Assembly: GCF_000829695.1 (NCBI RefSeq)
Contig: NZ_BBNN01000030.1
Span: 75,904-139,903, forward strand
Length of the DNA: 64,000 bases
DNA from: Streptomyces sp. NBRC 110035
GTDB lineage: Bacteria; Actinomycetota; Actinomycetes; Streptomycetales; Streptomycetaceae
Direction: 5' to 3'
Part shown: positions 15,179-23,196 of the stretch, in pieces
How positions within the stretch are numbered: the stretch's first letter is position 1
Layout: each line of letters starts with the position of its first letter
The notes under the pieces: generated by a model
Told to the model about the DNA's origin: nothing
Database searches by the model: none
The model's input: only the letters and a program-made list of their open reading frames with translations
Made by a program: the position numbers and the translations under genes

Positions 15179-17440
15179 TCACACCGGAGGCCCCGACCGC
15201 GACGGCGGCGTGACGGGCCCCTCGGCGTCGGCCGCGGTGCCGGTTCCCGCGCCGGCACCGGAATCCCGGCGCTGACCGGGCAGACCGGGCTGACCCGGCA
15301 CACCGGGCAGCAGGTCCTCCGTGAGCCGCCGAGGGCGCGGATGCCGCTGCGCCCCGGCCTGTTCCCCGTGCGCCCCGCGGTGCAGGGCCGCCGCGTACAG
15401 GCCGCGCAGCGCCGCGTTGCAGCGCTCCTGGGACGTCGGTTCGTCGGGGCCCATCAGCCGCAGTTTCAACTCCGCTCGGGCGTCCGCCAGTTCGTCCTTC
15501 TCCGGGTGCCGGACCGTCTCCAGCAGCGCCGGTACCCCGCCCGCGTCGGGGGTCAGCACGGTCGCCGCCGCCACCGTCGGGAACCCGGCGCGGAAGGCCT
15601 CCTCGGACAGCCCGCTGGTGTTCGCCACCGCGTACGGCTTGCCACTGGCGAGGAAGTCGCTGATGACGCTGGACACATCGCTGATCAGCAGGTCCGCGGC
15701 GTTGAAGCAGGAGTACAGGGCGGGCCGCACGCCCGTGACGATCTGGTGCTCGTCCACCGGCAGCGACGCCCAGTACGCCTCCTCCCAGGCCGCCGTGGCC
15801 CTTGCCACCGCCTCGGCCCGTCCGGGCGGCGGAGCGGACTGGGCCAGCATCCTCTCCACCTGGTCGGCGCCCTCCCGGACCCCGGCCGCCGTGAGCCGGT
15901 CCAGCTCCGCCGTGAGCCGCTCCAGCTCCGGAGCGGATCGCGCGGGTTGCGCGGACGCCGCGGGCCGTTCCCGGCTCGCCGCCCGGATCAGCTCCCGGAT
16001 GCGCCGGTCCGCGGCGCCCGCCGCCGGCTGCACCGAGCCGGTCAGCGGGTGCGGCTTGTACAGCAGCCGCACGGCCGGATCCGCGAGCAGCGCCCGTACC
16101 AGGTTCTCCCCGGCCGCGACCACCGAGGTGTTGCCCGGGTGGCCGTCCCAGCCCTCCCAGGTCGGCGCGTACAGCACAGTGGTGCGGGCACCGGCGGCCG
16201 GCGGGCCCGACCGGGGGCGCACGGAGTCCAGCTGGGGACGGCCGATCTCCACCACGTCCTTGTCCTCCACCCCCACCGCCGCCCGCGCGTACCGCTCACG
16301 CGCCTGCGGACCGGCCACCCACACCTCGTCGTACGCCTTCGCGTACGGGTTGCAGGAGGACAGCTTGTCGCTCTCGCCGTGGTTGACGAAGGCGTGCTTG
16401 ATCGTGGGGATGCGCAGCACCTGCGAGGTCTTGCCGGAGTTCGACGGATGGATGAGGACCCGCAGCGTGGAGTGCTCGAGCCGCATGAGGGTGGACACCT
16501 TCGGCAGGCACACGACGGGGAGGTCGGTCGCCGCGATCCTCGCCACCATGAACCGCTCGCGCAGGATGACGACAGGCCGCCCCTCGAGCCTGCTCATCGT
16601 CTCCAGCCACATGTTGGCCTGGTAGGCGGAGGACACCCCGCCGGAGAAGTACAGGCCCACCGTGGGCCGGTAGTCGGCCAGCCAGGCGTCGAACCAGTCG
16701 AGCACCTCCTGCTCGCCCGCCGGACGCCGGGAGGGCAGCAGCCGCACCAGCAGCGCGCCCAGCCCCGCCGCCGCGAGTGCCACCGACACCGCGGTCCCGG
16801 CCGCCGCGGGCAGGGGCTCCCCGGTCACCGCCGCCGTGGCCAGGCCGGCGGTCGTGGGCAGGCCGAGGAGCAGCAGCCGGTGGCCGGGACGGCGCAGCGG
16901 CGCGGCCGGGGCGGGGGACAGGCGCAGCGCCGAGGCGTCGATGTTCCGGGTCAGCACCGGCAGCGTACGGGTGCGGCGGACCAGTACGGACACCGCCTGG
17001 ATCGCGCAGTGCAGCGCGTAGCAGGCGAGCAGACCGGCGACCGGCCACCCGAACTGCTGCTCCCGGCCGTGCTCCCCGAGCCGCAGCAGGCCCACCACCA
17101 GGAGCAGATCACGCAGTACATGACGGACGGTGACGTCCGCGTGCGACGTGGCCAGCAGCGACAGCATGCCGGGCTGCCACCGGTACAGCACGCCCTCGAC
17201 CGCCAGGGACACGGCGGTCGCGGCGAGCAGCAGCGGGACGTCGGGGAGCAGGGCCCCGGCCGCCTGCGCCACGAAGGCACCGGCCAGGACGGCCGCCATC
17301 AGGACCTTGGCGACGAGCGGACGGCCGGACGGGCGGGGCGAGGCACGGCGCCGGCGGACGCTCGCCGTGAGCCGGCGACGGGACCGGGACAGCCGGCCGG
17401 ACCGGGACGGCCGGCCGGATCGGCACAGGGACAGGGGCAC
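15179..17440 (-). CDS. Second TagF/TarL-like CDP-polyol phosphotransferase (membrane)
   Basis: A 753-aa paralogue of the 12637 gene. After a basic N-terminus with many Arg residues there are about five hydrophobic segments up to residue ~235, then the phosphotransferase domain: AYQANMWLETMSRLEGRPVV, FVNHGESDKLSSCNPYAK, LYAPTWEGWDGHPGNTS, YKPHPLTG (Tyr461) and SDVSSVISDFLASGKPYAV (about 587). The same long Ala/Glu/Arg-rich insertion separates the last two motifs. The ~60-residue Gly/Pro/Arg tail after GPDEPTSQERCNAALRGLY has no counterpart in the family and ends exactly where the GT2 fragment stops, so the 3' end may have been created by a rearrangement. GTG 17440 is the likely start. Confidence 0.85.
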   Translation of the reverse strand: MPLSLCRSGRPSRSGRLSRSRRRLTASVRRRRASPRPSGRPLVAKVLMAAVLAGAFVAQAAGALLPDVPLLLAATAVSLAVEGVLYRWQPGMLSLLATSHADVTVRHVLRDLLLVVGLLRLGEHGREQQFGWPVAGLLACYALHCAIQAVSVLVRRTRTLPVLTRNIDASALRLSPAPAAPLRRPGHRLLLLGLPTTAGLATAAVTGEPLPAAAGTAVSVALAAAGLGALLVRLLPSRRPAGEQEVLDWFDAWLADYRPTVGLYFSGGVSSAYQANMWLETMSRLEGRPVVILRERFMVARIAATDLPVVCLPKVSTLMRLEHSTLRVLIHPSNSGKTSQVLRIPTIKHAFVNHGESDKLSSCNPYAKAYDEVWVAGPQARERYARAAVGVEDKDVVEIGRPQLDSVRPRSGPPAAGARTTVLYAPTWEGWDGHPGNTSVVAAGENLVRALLADPAVRLLYKPHPLTGSVQPAAGAADRRIRELIRAASRERPAASAQPARSAPELERLTAELDRLTAAGVREGADQVERMLAQSAPPPGRAEAVARATAAWEEAYWASLPVDEHQIVTGVRPALYSCFNAADLLISDVSSVISDFLASGKPYAVANTSGLSEEAFRAGFPTVAAATVLTPDAGGVPALLETVRHPEKDELADARAELKLRLMGPDEPTSQERCNAALRGLYAAALHRGAHGEQAGAQRHPRPRRLTEDLLPGVPGQPGLPGQRRDSGAGAGTGTAADAEGPVTPPSRSGPPV

Positions 17441-17549
17441 GCGGTCACTCCAGGGGACGTCGCGGAGACGGACGTCCGGGTTAACGCGTACCGACGTCCG
17501 GACGACACGCGCGTGTCCGCAACGTGTGGAGTGACCGCTTGCTGTAGGG

Positions 17550-17567
17550 CCCCGGGAGAACCCGGGG
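17550..17567 (-). terminator. Hairpin after the pyruvyl transferase gene
   Basis: CCCCGGG-AGAA-CCCGGGG, a 7-bp stem with a tetraloop, lies 35 nt downstream of the pyruvyl transferase stop on the minus strand. It probably limits read-through into the TagF-like gene. Confidence 0.5.
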
Positions 17568-17601
17568 ACCCGAGGTCCCCCAGGTCCCCGAGGGGCCTGC
17601 C

Positions 17602-19119
17602 CTACCTGCGCCCGCCCTGGAGGGCGCGTCGCAGCGGGCGGCCCACCACCCGGCGGGCCCTGCGGTACACCGAGCCGGAGGCGGGGGCGACCACGGTGGT
17701 CTTCGCGGCGCCGGTCTTGGCCCCCGTCTTGGCCGCGGACTTGCTCTTCGCCTTGACGGCGGCCAGTTCCTTCTTCAGCCTGGCGTTGTCCGCGTCCAGT
17801 TCACTGACCCGGGTGTGCAGCCAGCCGAAGCGCGCGACGAGCGAGGCCGGGTCGGTCTCGGTCCACGGGCGGACACCGTCGGGGAAGTCCAGCGAGCGCA
17901 GCTTCTTCTCGTAGGCCGCGCCACCGTCGCCGTGCGTGAACGTGTTGTCCAGCCCGTTGCGGTCGAGGAACGACGTGAACCGCTCGAACCGCTCCTGGTG
18001 GTTGCCGGTGAGCGCGCCGAGGTCGGTCTCCTCGTACAGCCGCGCCGGATCGATGTCCTCGGGCAGCTTGTCGAGGGTGTGGTGCGGGATCTCGAAGTAG
18101 CGGCACAGCTCCAGCGTGCGCGAGTCCGAGCACAGCACGGTGGCGGGCGTACCGGCCAGCAGCGCCGCGATGTTGCCGTGGATGCGGGAACCGAAGGAGA
18201 AGTCGAAGTCCCGCAGGTCGTCGATCCAGGTCACCGGGTCGATGTAGACGCGGGCCTTGCCCTCCCGGTACATCGGGTGGTCGGGGTGCGTCGGCATCCC
18301 GGTGACCTTCCCGTTCGGGTCGGACAGGTCCCGCCAGTGCAGCTGCATCGCGTCGCTGAGGTTCTGGCCTATGAACCGCAGGTTCGGATAGCGGGCGTGG
18401 GTGCGGGTGATGACCCGGTCCAGACCCTGGTTGCGGACCGCGTTGTGCGAACCGTTGATCGCTATGCGGGAGTCGGCGGTCAGCTCCTGCGCCCGCTTCC
18501 GTACGCCGAGTTCCTTGCCGTACATGAACAGCGAGGGGCAGCCGATGACGTCGACGTCCTTGAAACCCAGGTCGTTCAGGTACTTCTCGGTGAACTCGCC
18601 GCGCACACCGATCGAGGCACTGCGGTCCAGGACGGCGGAGACGAACTCGCGCACCGCCGGTTCCATCGGCTTCAGCCGTGCCGGGTTGTAGTCGAGACCC
18701 GCCTGCGCGCCGATGCCGACGACGACCACCGGGATCTTCAACTGGCTGATCAGCCGCGTCAGCCGCCGCAGGCTCGGTTCGAAGGACGGCCTGAAGGCGT
18801 TGGCGAGCGGTACGACGAAGGCGTCGTACTCCTCGTTGATGCGTCCTGCGGGAGTCCCGTCGGCCCGGATGCCGTTGGAGACCACCGTGGTGTGCGGTGT
18901 CTCGAGGATCTTGTGCGTGGCGTCGCTGAAGATCAGATTGCCCGCGTTGCTGGCGATGACGTCGCGGTGGAGGGCTTCCTCGACCGGGAAGACGTCGTAG
19001 GGGCTCTTCCCCGATCTGAGGAGGATGTGCTGTATGCGAGAAGCGTTGGGTGACACGGAGTTCACAATATGTTTCCGGAAGCTTTTATTTCTATAGGCAA
19101 CCAATGCAATCTTTTTCAC
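17602..19119 (-). CDS. Polysaccharide pyruvyl transferase family protein
   Basis: A 505-aa protein with a PF04230-type domain. KKIALVAYRNKSFRKHIVNS opens it, VVVVGIGAQAGLDYNP follows, and FDFSFGSRIHGNIAALLAGTPATVL carries the S/TRxH motif of the family's C-terminal half. Such enzymes add pyruvate ketals from phosphoenolpyruvate to sugars of cell-wall polymers. The last ~75 residues are a predicted short coiled coil (ELDADNARLKKELAAVKAKS) and a basic tail. The start is GTG 19119, in AT-rich DNA (19060-19120) unlike its surroundings; the frame upstream is only a shadow of proB. It is divergent from proB. Confidence 0.85.
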   Translation of the reverse strand: MKKIALVAYRNKSFRKHIVNSVSPNASRIQHILLRSGKSPYDVFPVEEALHRDVIASNAGNLIFSDATHKILETPHTTVVSNGIRADGTPAGRINEEYDAFVVPLANAFRPSFEPSLRRLTRLISQLKIPVVVVGIGAQAGLDYNPARLKPMEPAVREFVSAVLDRSASIGVRGEFTEKYLNDLGFKDVDVIGCPSLFMYGKELGVRKRAQELTADSRIAINGSHNAVRNQGLDRVITRTHARYPNLRFIGQNLSDAMQLHWRDLSDPNGKVTGMPTHPDHPMYREGKARVYIDPVTWIDDLRDFDFSFGSRIHGNIAALLAGTPATVLCSDSRTLELCRYFEIPHHTLDKLPEDIDPARLYEETDLGALTGNHQERFERFTSFLDRNGLDNTFTHGDGGAAYEKKLRSLDFPDGVRPWTETDPASLVARFGWLHTRVSELDADNARLKKELAAVKAKSKSAAKTGAKTGAAKTTVVAPASGSVYRRARRVVGRPLRRALQGGRR

Positions 19120-19246
19120 ATGTGCGGTCCGTGAGGGAGCGGTCACGACGGGGTGTCCGGAGGCTGGACCGACGGGCGTGCCCCGCCCCGCTTCGCGTAG
19201 ATTGCCGGGCGAGGCGACCGAACGGCGTGAGGGGACGGGCGGCACA

Positions 19247-20374
19247 GTGGCAGGGGCAAGGCAGGCCGTGGGCGAGGCCCGCAGGATCGTCGTCAAGGTC
19301 GGGTCCTCGTCGCTGACGACCGCGGCGGGCGGACTGGACGCCGACCGGGTCGACGCGCTCGTCGACGTCCTCGCGAAAGTCCGCAGCGGGGGAGAACGCG
19401 AACTCGTCCTCGTCTCCTCCGGTGCCATCGCCGCCGGGCTCGCCCCGCTGGGTCTCACCCGGAGACCGCGCGACCTCGCCCGCCAGCAGGCCGCCGCCAG
19501 CGTCGGCCAGGGCCTGCTGATGGCCCGCTACACCGCCTCCTTCGCCCGCTACGGCATCCGCGCCGGCCAGGTGCTGCTCACCTCCGACGACATGAGCCGC
19601 CGCGCCCACCACCGCAACGCCTCCCGCACCCTCGACAAGCTGCTCGCGATGGGCGCCTTCCCGGTCGTCAACGAGAACGACACCGTCGCCACCGACGAGA
19701 TCCGCTTCGGCGACAACGACCGCCTCGCCGCCCTCGTCGCCCACCTGGTCCAGGCCGACCTGCTGGTCCTGCTCTCCGACGTGGACGGCGTGTACGACGG
19801 CGACCCCGCCCGGCCCGGCACCGTGCGGATCGCGCAGGTGCGGGGCCCCGAGGACCTCGCCCACGTCGAGATCGGCAGCGCCGGGAAGGCGGGCGTCGGC
19901 ACCGGCGGCATGGCCACCAAGGTCGAGGCCGCCCGGATCGCCGCCGCCGCGGGCGTCCCGGTCGTGCTGACCAGCACCGTCCACGCGGGTGACGCCCTCG
20001 CCGGCGCGGACACCGGCACCTACTTCCACCCCACCGGCCGGCGCTCCGCCGGCCGGCTGCTCTGGCTCCAGCACGCGTCCACCCCGCAGGGCTCGCTCAC
20101 CCTCGACGACGGCGCGGTGCGCGCGGTCGTGGAGCGCCGCAAGTCGCTGCTGCCGGCCGGGATCGCGGGCGTCGAGGGCGAGTTCAGCGCGGGCGACCCG
20201 GTCGAGCTGCGGGACCGCGCGGGGCGGCCGGTGGCCCGCGGCCTGGTCAACTTCGACGCCAAGGAGATCCCCCGGCTGATCGGCCGCTCCACCCGCGACC
20301 TCGCCCGCGATCTCGGACCCGCGTACGAACGCGAGGTCGTACACAGGGACGATCTGGTGGTCCTGCACCCGTAA
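19247..20374 (+). CDS. proB: Glutamate 5-kinase
   Basis: First step of proline synthesis: ATP-dependent phosphorylation of glutamate. The protein has 375 aa: an amino-acid-kinase domain (RIVVKVGSSSLT, VSSGAIAAG, NENDTVATDEIRFGDND, SDVDGVY, GTGGMATKVEAA) and a C-terminal PUA domain from about residue 285 (GSLTLDDGAVRAV to GLVNFDAKEI). GTG 19247 with GAGGGGA upstream is preferred over the earlier in-frame starts. proA follows after one small gene. Confidence 0.96.
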   Translation: MAGARQAVGEARRIVVKVGSSSLTTAAGGLDADRVDALVDVLAKVRSGGERELVLVSSGAIAAGLAPLGLTRRPRDLARQQAAASVGQGLLMARYTASFARYGIRAGQVLLTSDDMSRRAHHRNASRTLDKLLAMGAFPVVNENDTVATDEIRFGDNDRLAALVAHLVQADLLVLLSDVDGVYDGDPARPGTVRIAQVRGPEDLAHVEIGSAGKAGVGTGGMATKVEAARIAAAAGVPVVLTSTVHAGDALAGADTGTYFHPTGRRSAGRLLWLQHASTPQGSLTLDDGAVRAVVERRKSLLPAGIAGVEGEFSAGDPVELRDRAGRPVARGLVNFDAKEIPRLIGRSTRDLARDLGPAYEREVVHRDDLVVLHP

Positions 20375-20510
20375 ACGTGCCGGATCATCCGTCTCCCCGT
20401 GGTGGACGTTCCGTGAAACCGCCCCACGACGCCCGGCGGCCTGCTCAACTTTGTCCCGGGGACACATCCGCCCGGCCACCGGGGCCGGCCTGTGCGTGAA
20501 GGAGGCCGTC

Positions 20511-20978
20511 GTGAGACGAGTGCGCCCTGGGACGACGACGTCCCGCGGTGGTGTCGGCTCCCGCGCGGCCGGTGAGGAACGCGCCCTGACCAGCGTCGCG
20601 GCGGGCGACCGGTGCCCGGGCGGCGAGCCCCACGACCTCCCGCGCCTGTGGCACGTCACCCTCAGCGTCTCCGGCGGCCGGGCCCCGATCGTCGAGGTCC
20701 GCCGCGCCCTGGAACAGCTCGCCCACGACCACCCCTTCCTGCTGACCAGCCGCTACGCCGACGACCACGCGGAGATCCGCTACTGGGAGGAGGCCCGCGA
20801 CCTGCACGACGCCGCCGCCGTGGCGCTGCGGCTGTGGGGCGAGCACCGGCAGACCGCGGGACTGCCGCCCTGGGAGATCGTCGGCCTGGAGGTCATCGAC
20901 CGGGCCACCTACCACCAGCGCATCGCCGCGGGCTACGGCCCGGCGCCGGCGACGCCGGTGGGGGTGCACCCGTTCTGA
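20511..20978 (+). CDS. Conserved Streptomyces protein between proB and proA
   Basis: A 155-aa protein of unknown function. GTG 20511 has a perfect AAGGAGG 5 nt upstream, which fixes the start. After an Arg-rich N-terminus the folded part reads LWHVTLSVSGGRAPIVEVRRALEQLAHDHPFLLTSRYADDHAEIRYWEEARDL, rich in alternating strands and helices and suggestive of a small alpha/beta (ferredoxin-like) fold. No membrane segment or known catalytic motif is seen. I recall an equivalent gene at the same place in other streptomycetes; the role is unknown. Confidence 0.8.
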   Translation: MRRVRPGTTTSRGGVGSRAAGEERALTSVAAGDRCPGGEPHDLPRLWHVTLSVSGGRAPIVEVRRALEQLAHDHPFLLTSRYADDHAEIRYWEEARDLHDAAAVALRLWGEHRQTAGLPPWEIVGLEVIDRATYHQRIAAGYGPAPATPVGVHPF

Positions 20979-21087
20979 CACGAGGGGCCGGTCCGGCTCT
21001 CCGCGAGGCGACGGGCCCCCGCGCCGGCGGCGACGGGCCCCGTGTCTCGGGGTTCGGGACGACGGTGGTCCGGCCCTCCGGCCGCAC

Positions 21088-21093
21088 TACCCT
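21088..21093 (+). promoter_or_regulatory. proA -10 element, leaderless
   Basis: TACCCT ends 6 nt before the proA ATG, the spacing expected when the mRNA begins at the start codon. No ribosome site is visible. Confidence 0.6.
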
Positions 21094-21099
21094 TCCCTC

Positions 21100-22386
21100 A
21101 TGACCACGCTTTCGCCGTACGACTCGATGTCCCCGGTCAACCAGGCCGCCTACCGGGCCAAGGGGGCCGCCGCCACCCTCGCGCCGCTGCCGCGCGCGGC
21201 GAAGGACGACGCGCTGCTCGCCGTCGCGGACGCGCTGGAGGTCCGGGCGAGCGAGATCGTCGAGGCCAACGCCCAGGACGTCGCCAAGGCGCGCGAGGCC
21301 GGCATCGGCGAGGGCATGATCGACCGGCTCACCCTCACCCCGGAGCGGGTGCGCGCGATCGCCTCCGACGTGCGGGACGTGGCCGCGCTGCCCGACCCGG
21401 TCGGCGAGGTCGTCCGCGGCTCCACCCTGCCCAACGGCATCGACCTCCGGCAGGTCCGGGTGCCGCTCGGCGTCGTCGGGATCATCTACGAGGGACGCCC
21501 CAACGTCACGGTCGACGCCGCCGCCCTGTGCCTGAAGTCCGGCAACGCGGTCCTGCTGCGCGGCTCGTCCTCCGCGTACCGGTCGAACACCGCGCTGGTC
21601 AGGGTGGTGCGCGACGCCGTGGGCGGTGCCGGGCTGCCCGCCGACGCCGTACAGATGGTGCCCGGCGAGGGCAGGGACAGCGTGCGCGACCTGATGCGCG
21701 CCCGCGGCCTGGTCGACGTCCTCATCCCGCGCGGTGGCGCCTCCCTGATCAACACGGTCGTCCAGGAGTCGGTCGTCCCGGTCATCGAGACCGGCACCGG
21801 CAACTGCCACGTCTACGTCGACGCCCACGCCGACCTCGACACCGCCGTGGAGATCCTGATCAACTCCAAGGCCCAGCGGGTCGGCGTCTGCAACGCCGCC
21901 GAGACCCTCCTGGTCCACCAGGACATCGCTCCCGCGTTCCTGCCGCGCGCCCTGGACGCCCTGGCCGGGGCCGGGGTCACCGTGCACGCCGACGAACGGG
22001 TGATGGCGTACGCCAAGGACTCCGCGGCGACGGTCGTGGAGGCCACCACGGAGGACTGGGAGACCGAGTACCTCTCCCTCGACATCGCCGCGGCCGTCGT
22101 CGACTCGCTCGACCGGGCCGTGGAGCACATCCGGCTGTGGAGCTCCGGCCACACCGAGGCCATCGTCACCACCTCGCAGCCGGCGGCCCGCCGGTTCACC
22201 CAGTTGGTGGACTCCACCACCGTCGCCGTCAACGCCTCGACCCGGTTCACCGACGGCGGCCAGTTCGGCTTCGGCGCGGAGATCGGCATCTCCACCCAGA
22301 AGCTCCACGCCCGGGGGCCGATGGGGCTGCCGGAGCTGACCAGCACCAAGTACATCGTCACCGGCGACGGACACGTCCGCCGCTGA
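21100..22386 (+). CDS. proA: Gamma-glutamyl phosphate reductase
   Basis: Second step of proline synthesis: NADPH-dependent reduction of glutamyl 5-phosphate to the semialdehyde. The 428-aa length is normal. VGIIYEGRPNVTVDAAALCLKSGNAVLLRGSS is characteristic, and the catalytic cysteine is Cys264 in VGVCNAAETLLVH. LPELTSTKYIVTGDGHVR closes the protein. The start is ATG 21100. Confidence 0.97.
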   Translation: MTTLSPYDSMSPVNQAAYRAKGAAATLAPLPRAAKDDALLAVADALEVRASEIVEANAQDVAKAREAGIGEGMIDRLTLTPERVRAIASDVRDVAALPDPVGEVVRGSTLPNGIDLRQVRVPLGVVGIIYEGRPNVTVDAAALCLKSGNAVLLRGSSSAYRSNTALVRVVRDAVGGAGLPADAVQMVPGEGRDSVRDLMRARGLVDVLIPRGGASLINTVVQESVVPVIETGTGNCHVYVDAHADLDTAVEILINSKAQRVGVCNAAETLLVHQDIAPAFLPRALDALAGAGVTVHADERVMAYAKDSAATVVEATTEDWETEYLSLDIAAAVVDSLDRAVEHIRLWSSGHTEAIVTTSQPAARRFTQLVDSTTVAVNASTRFTDGGQFGFGAEIGISTQKLHARGPMGLPELTSTKYIVTGDGHVRR

Positions 22387-22465
22387 CCCCGTCGGCCCAC
22401 CGTCCCGGGCTCCGGGGCGGAGGGGCGAATGTCCGTACCGCCTGCCCGGAGCGACCCCTCGGGTC

Positions 22466-22471
22466 TACTCT
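22466..22471 (+). promoter_or_regulatory. -10 element for the first SVVFDE membrane protein
   Basis: TACTCT ends 6 nt before GTG 22478, predicting a near-leaderless mRNA, although GGAGAG lies directly in front of the GTG. Confidence 0.5.
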
Positions 22472-22477
22472 GGAGAG

Positions 22478-23065
22478 GTGCCGGAGGACGTGGGGGGCAC
22501 GCCGTTCCCTGACGGCGGGGAGCCCGACGACGACCACGACCGCGGAGTGTCGGACGAAGAGTTCGACTCCGTGGTGTTCGACGAGGCCTTCATCGGCGCG
22601 GCCATGGTCCACGAGCCGACCGCCGTCGAACGCCTCCTTGCCGCCGCCCGGGCCAGAGCAGAGGCCTCGGAGGCCGAGGCCCACCGCGCCCGCCCGAAGA
22701 CCGAGCGGTACGACGACGGGCACGGGGGCCGAGGGCGGTACGACCGCCGCCGGAGCGACGACGTCGGCGACCCGTACGACGGGACCGGCACCCCCGGGGA
22801 CGACCACGGCTTCACCGGGCGGCCCCACGGCAGACCGGTCCGCTGGCACCGCCCGGTCGCCTGGGTGCTCGCCCTCGTCATGGGCATCGGCATGGTCGCG
22901 CTCGCCTTCTCGGCCGTCTACCGGGGGTCCTCCGCCGACAACCGGCGGGACCCGGTGTCACCGCCCGCCTCGACCGGTCTGGAACAGGGCGCCGGAGGCG
23001 CGGCTCCGTCCGCCTCCGCCGACTACTCCCCGCCGGACGTCCCGGTGATCCCGAGCATCCCCTGA
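22478..23065 (+). CDS. Single-pass membrane protein with SVVFDE motif
   Basis: A 195-aa protein of unknown function. An acidic N-terminus leads to EEFDSVVFDEAFIGAAMVHEPTAVERLLAA, followed by a charged, Arg/Asp/Gly-rich linker, a single transmembrane helix at about 129-148 (VAWVLALVMGIGMVALAFSA) and a short Pro/Ser-rich external tail. The same cytoplasmic motif appears in the next gene, so the two are diverged relatives. Expected topology is N-in, C-out. No enzyme motif is seen. Both lie between proA and nadD, a position I recall as conserved in Streptomyces. Confidence 0.75.
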   Translation: MPEDVGGTPFPDGGEPDDDHDRGVSDEEFDSVVFDEAFIGAAMVHEPTAVERLLAAARARAEASEAEAHRARPKTERYDDGHGGRGRYDRRRSDDVGDPYDGTGTPGDDHGFTGRPHGRPVRWHRPVAWVLALVMGIGMVALAFSAVYRGSSADNRRDPVSPPASTGLEQGAGGAAPSASADYSPPDVPVIPSIP

Positions 23066-23184
23066 CCGGTCACCGGCAGGTGTGACGGCAGGCCCGACGG
23101 CAGGTCCGCCCAGGGCACCGGCCGGGGCGGGACCCCGTCGCAACCCGGCGCACGCCAGGGCGTTTACGCGGGCCCACCGCGACC

Positions 23185-23190
23185 TACTCT
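23185..23190 (+). promoter_or_regulatory. -10 element for the second SVVFDE membrane protein
   Basis: TACTCT ends 6 nt before ATG 23197. GTTTAC at 23162-23167 is a possible -35 with a 17-nt spacer. The mRNA is probably leaderless. Confidence 0.6.
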
Positions 23191-23196
23191 GAAGAT

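Noticed and set aside
14984..17914. 976-aa plus-strand frame beginning with GT2 sequence
   Set aside because: Only the first ~60 codons resemble a glycosyltransferase. The rest is antisense to the TagF-like gene at 15179-17440 and has no protein-like features.
20612..21103. Plus-strand frame of 163 aa overlapping the proB-proA gene
   Set aside because: It is out of frame with the conserved 155-aa protein, extremely Arg/Pro-rich and lacks a ribosome site.
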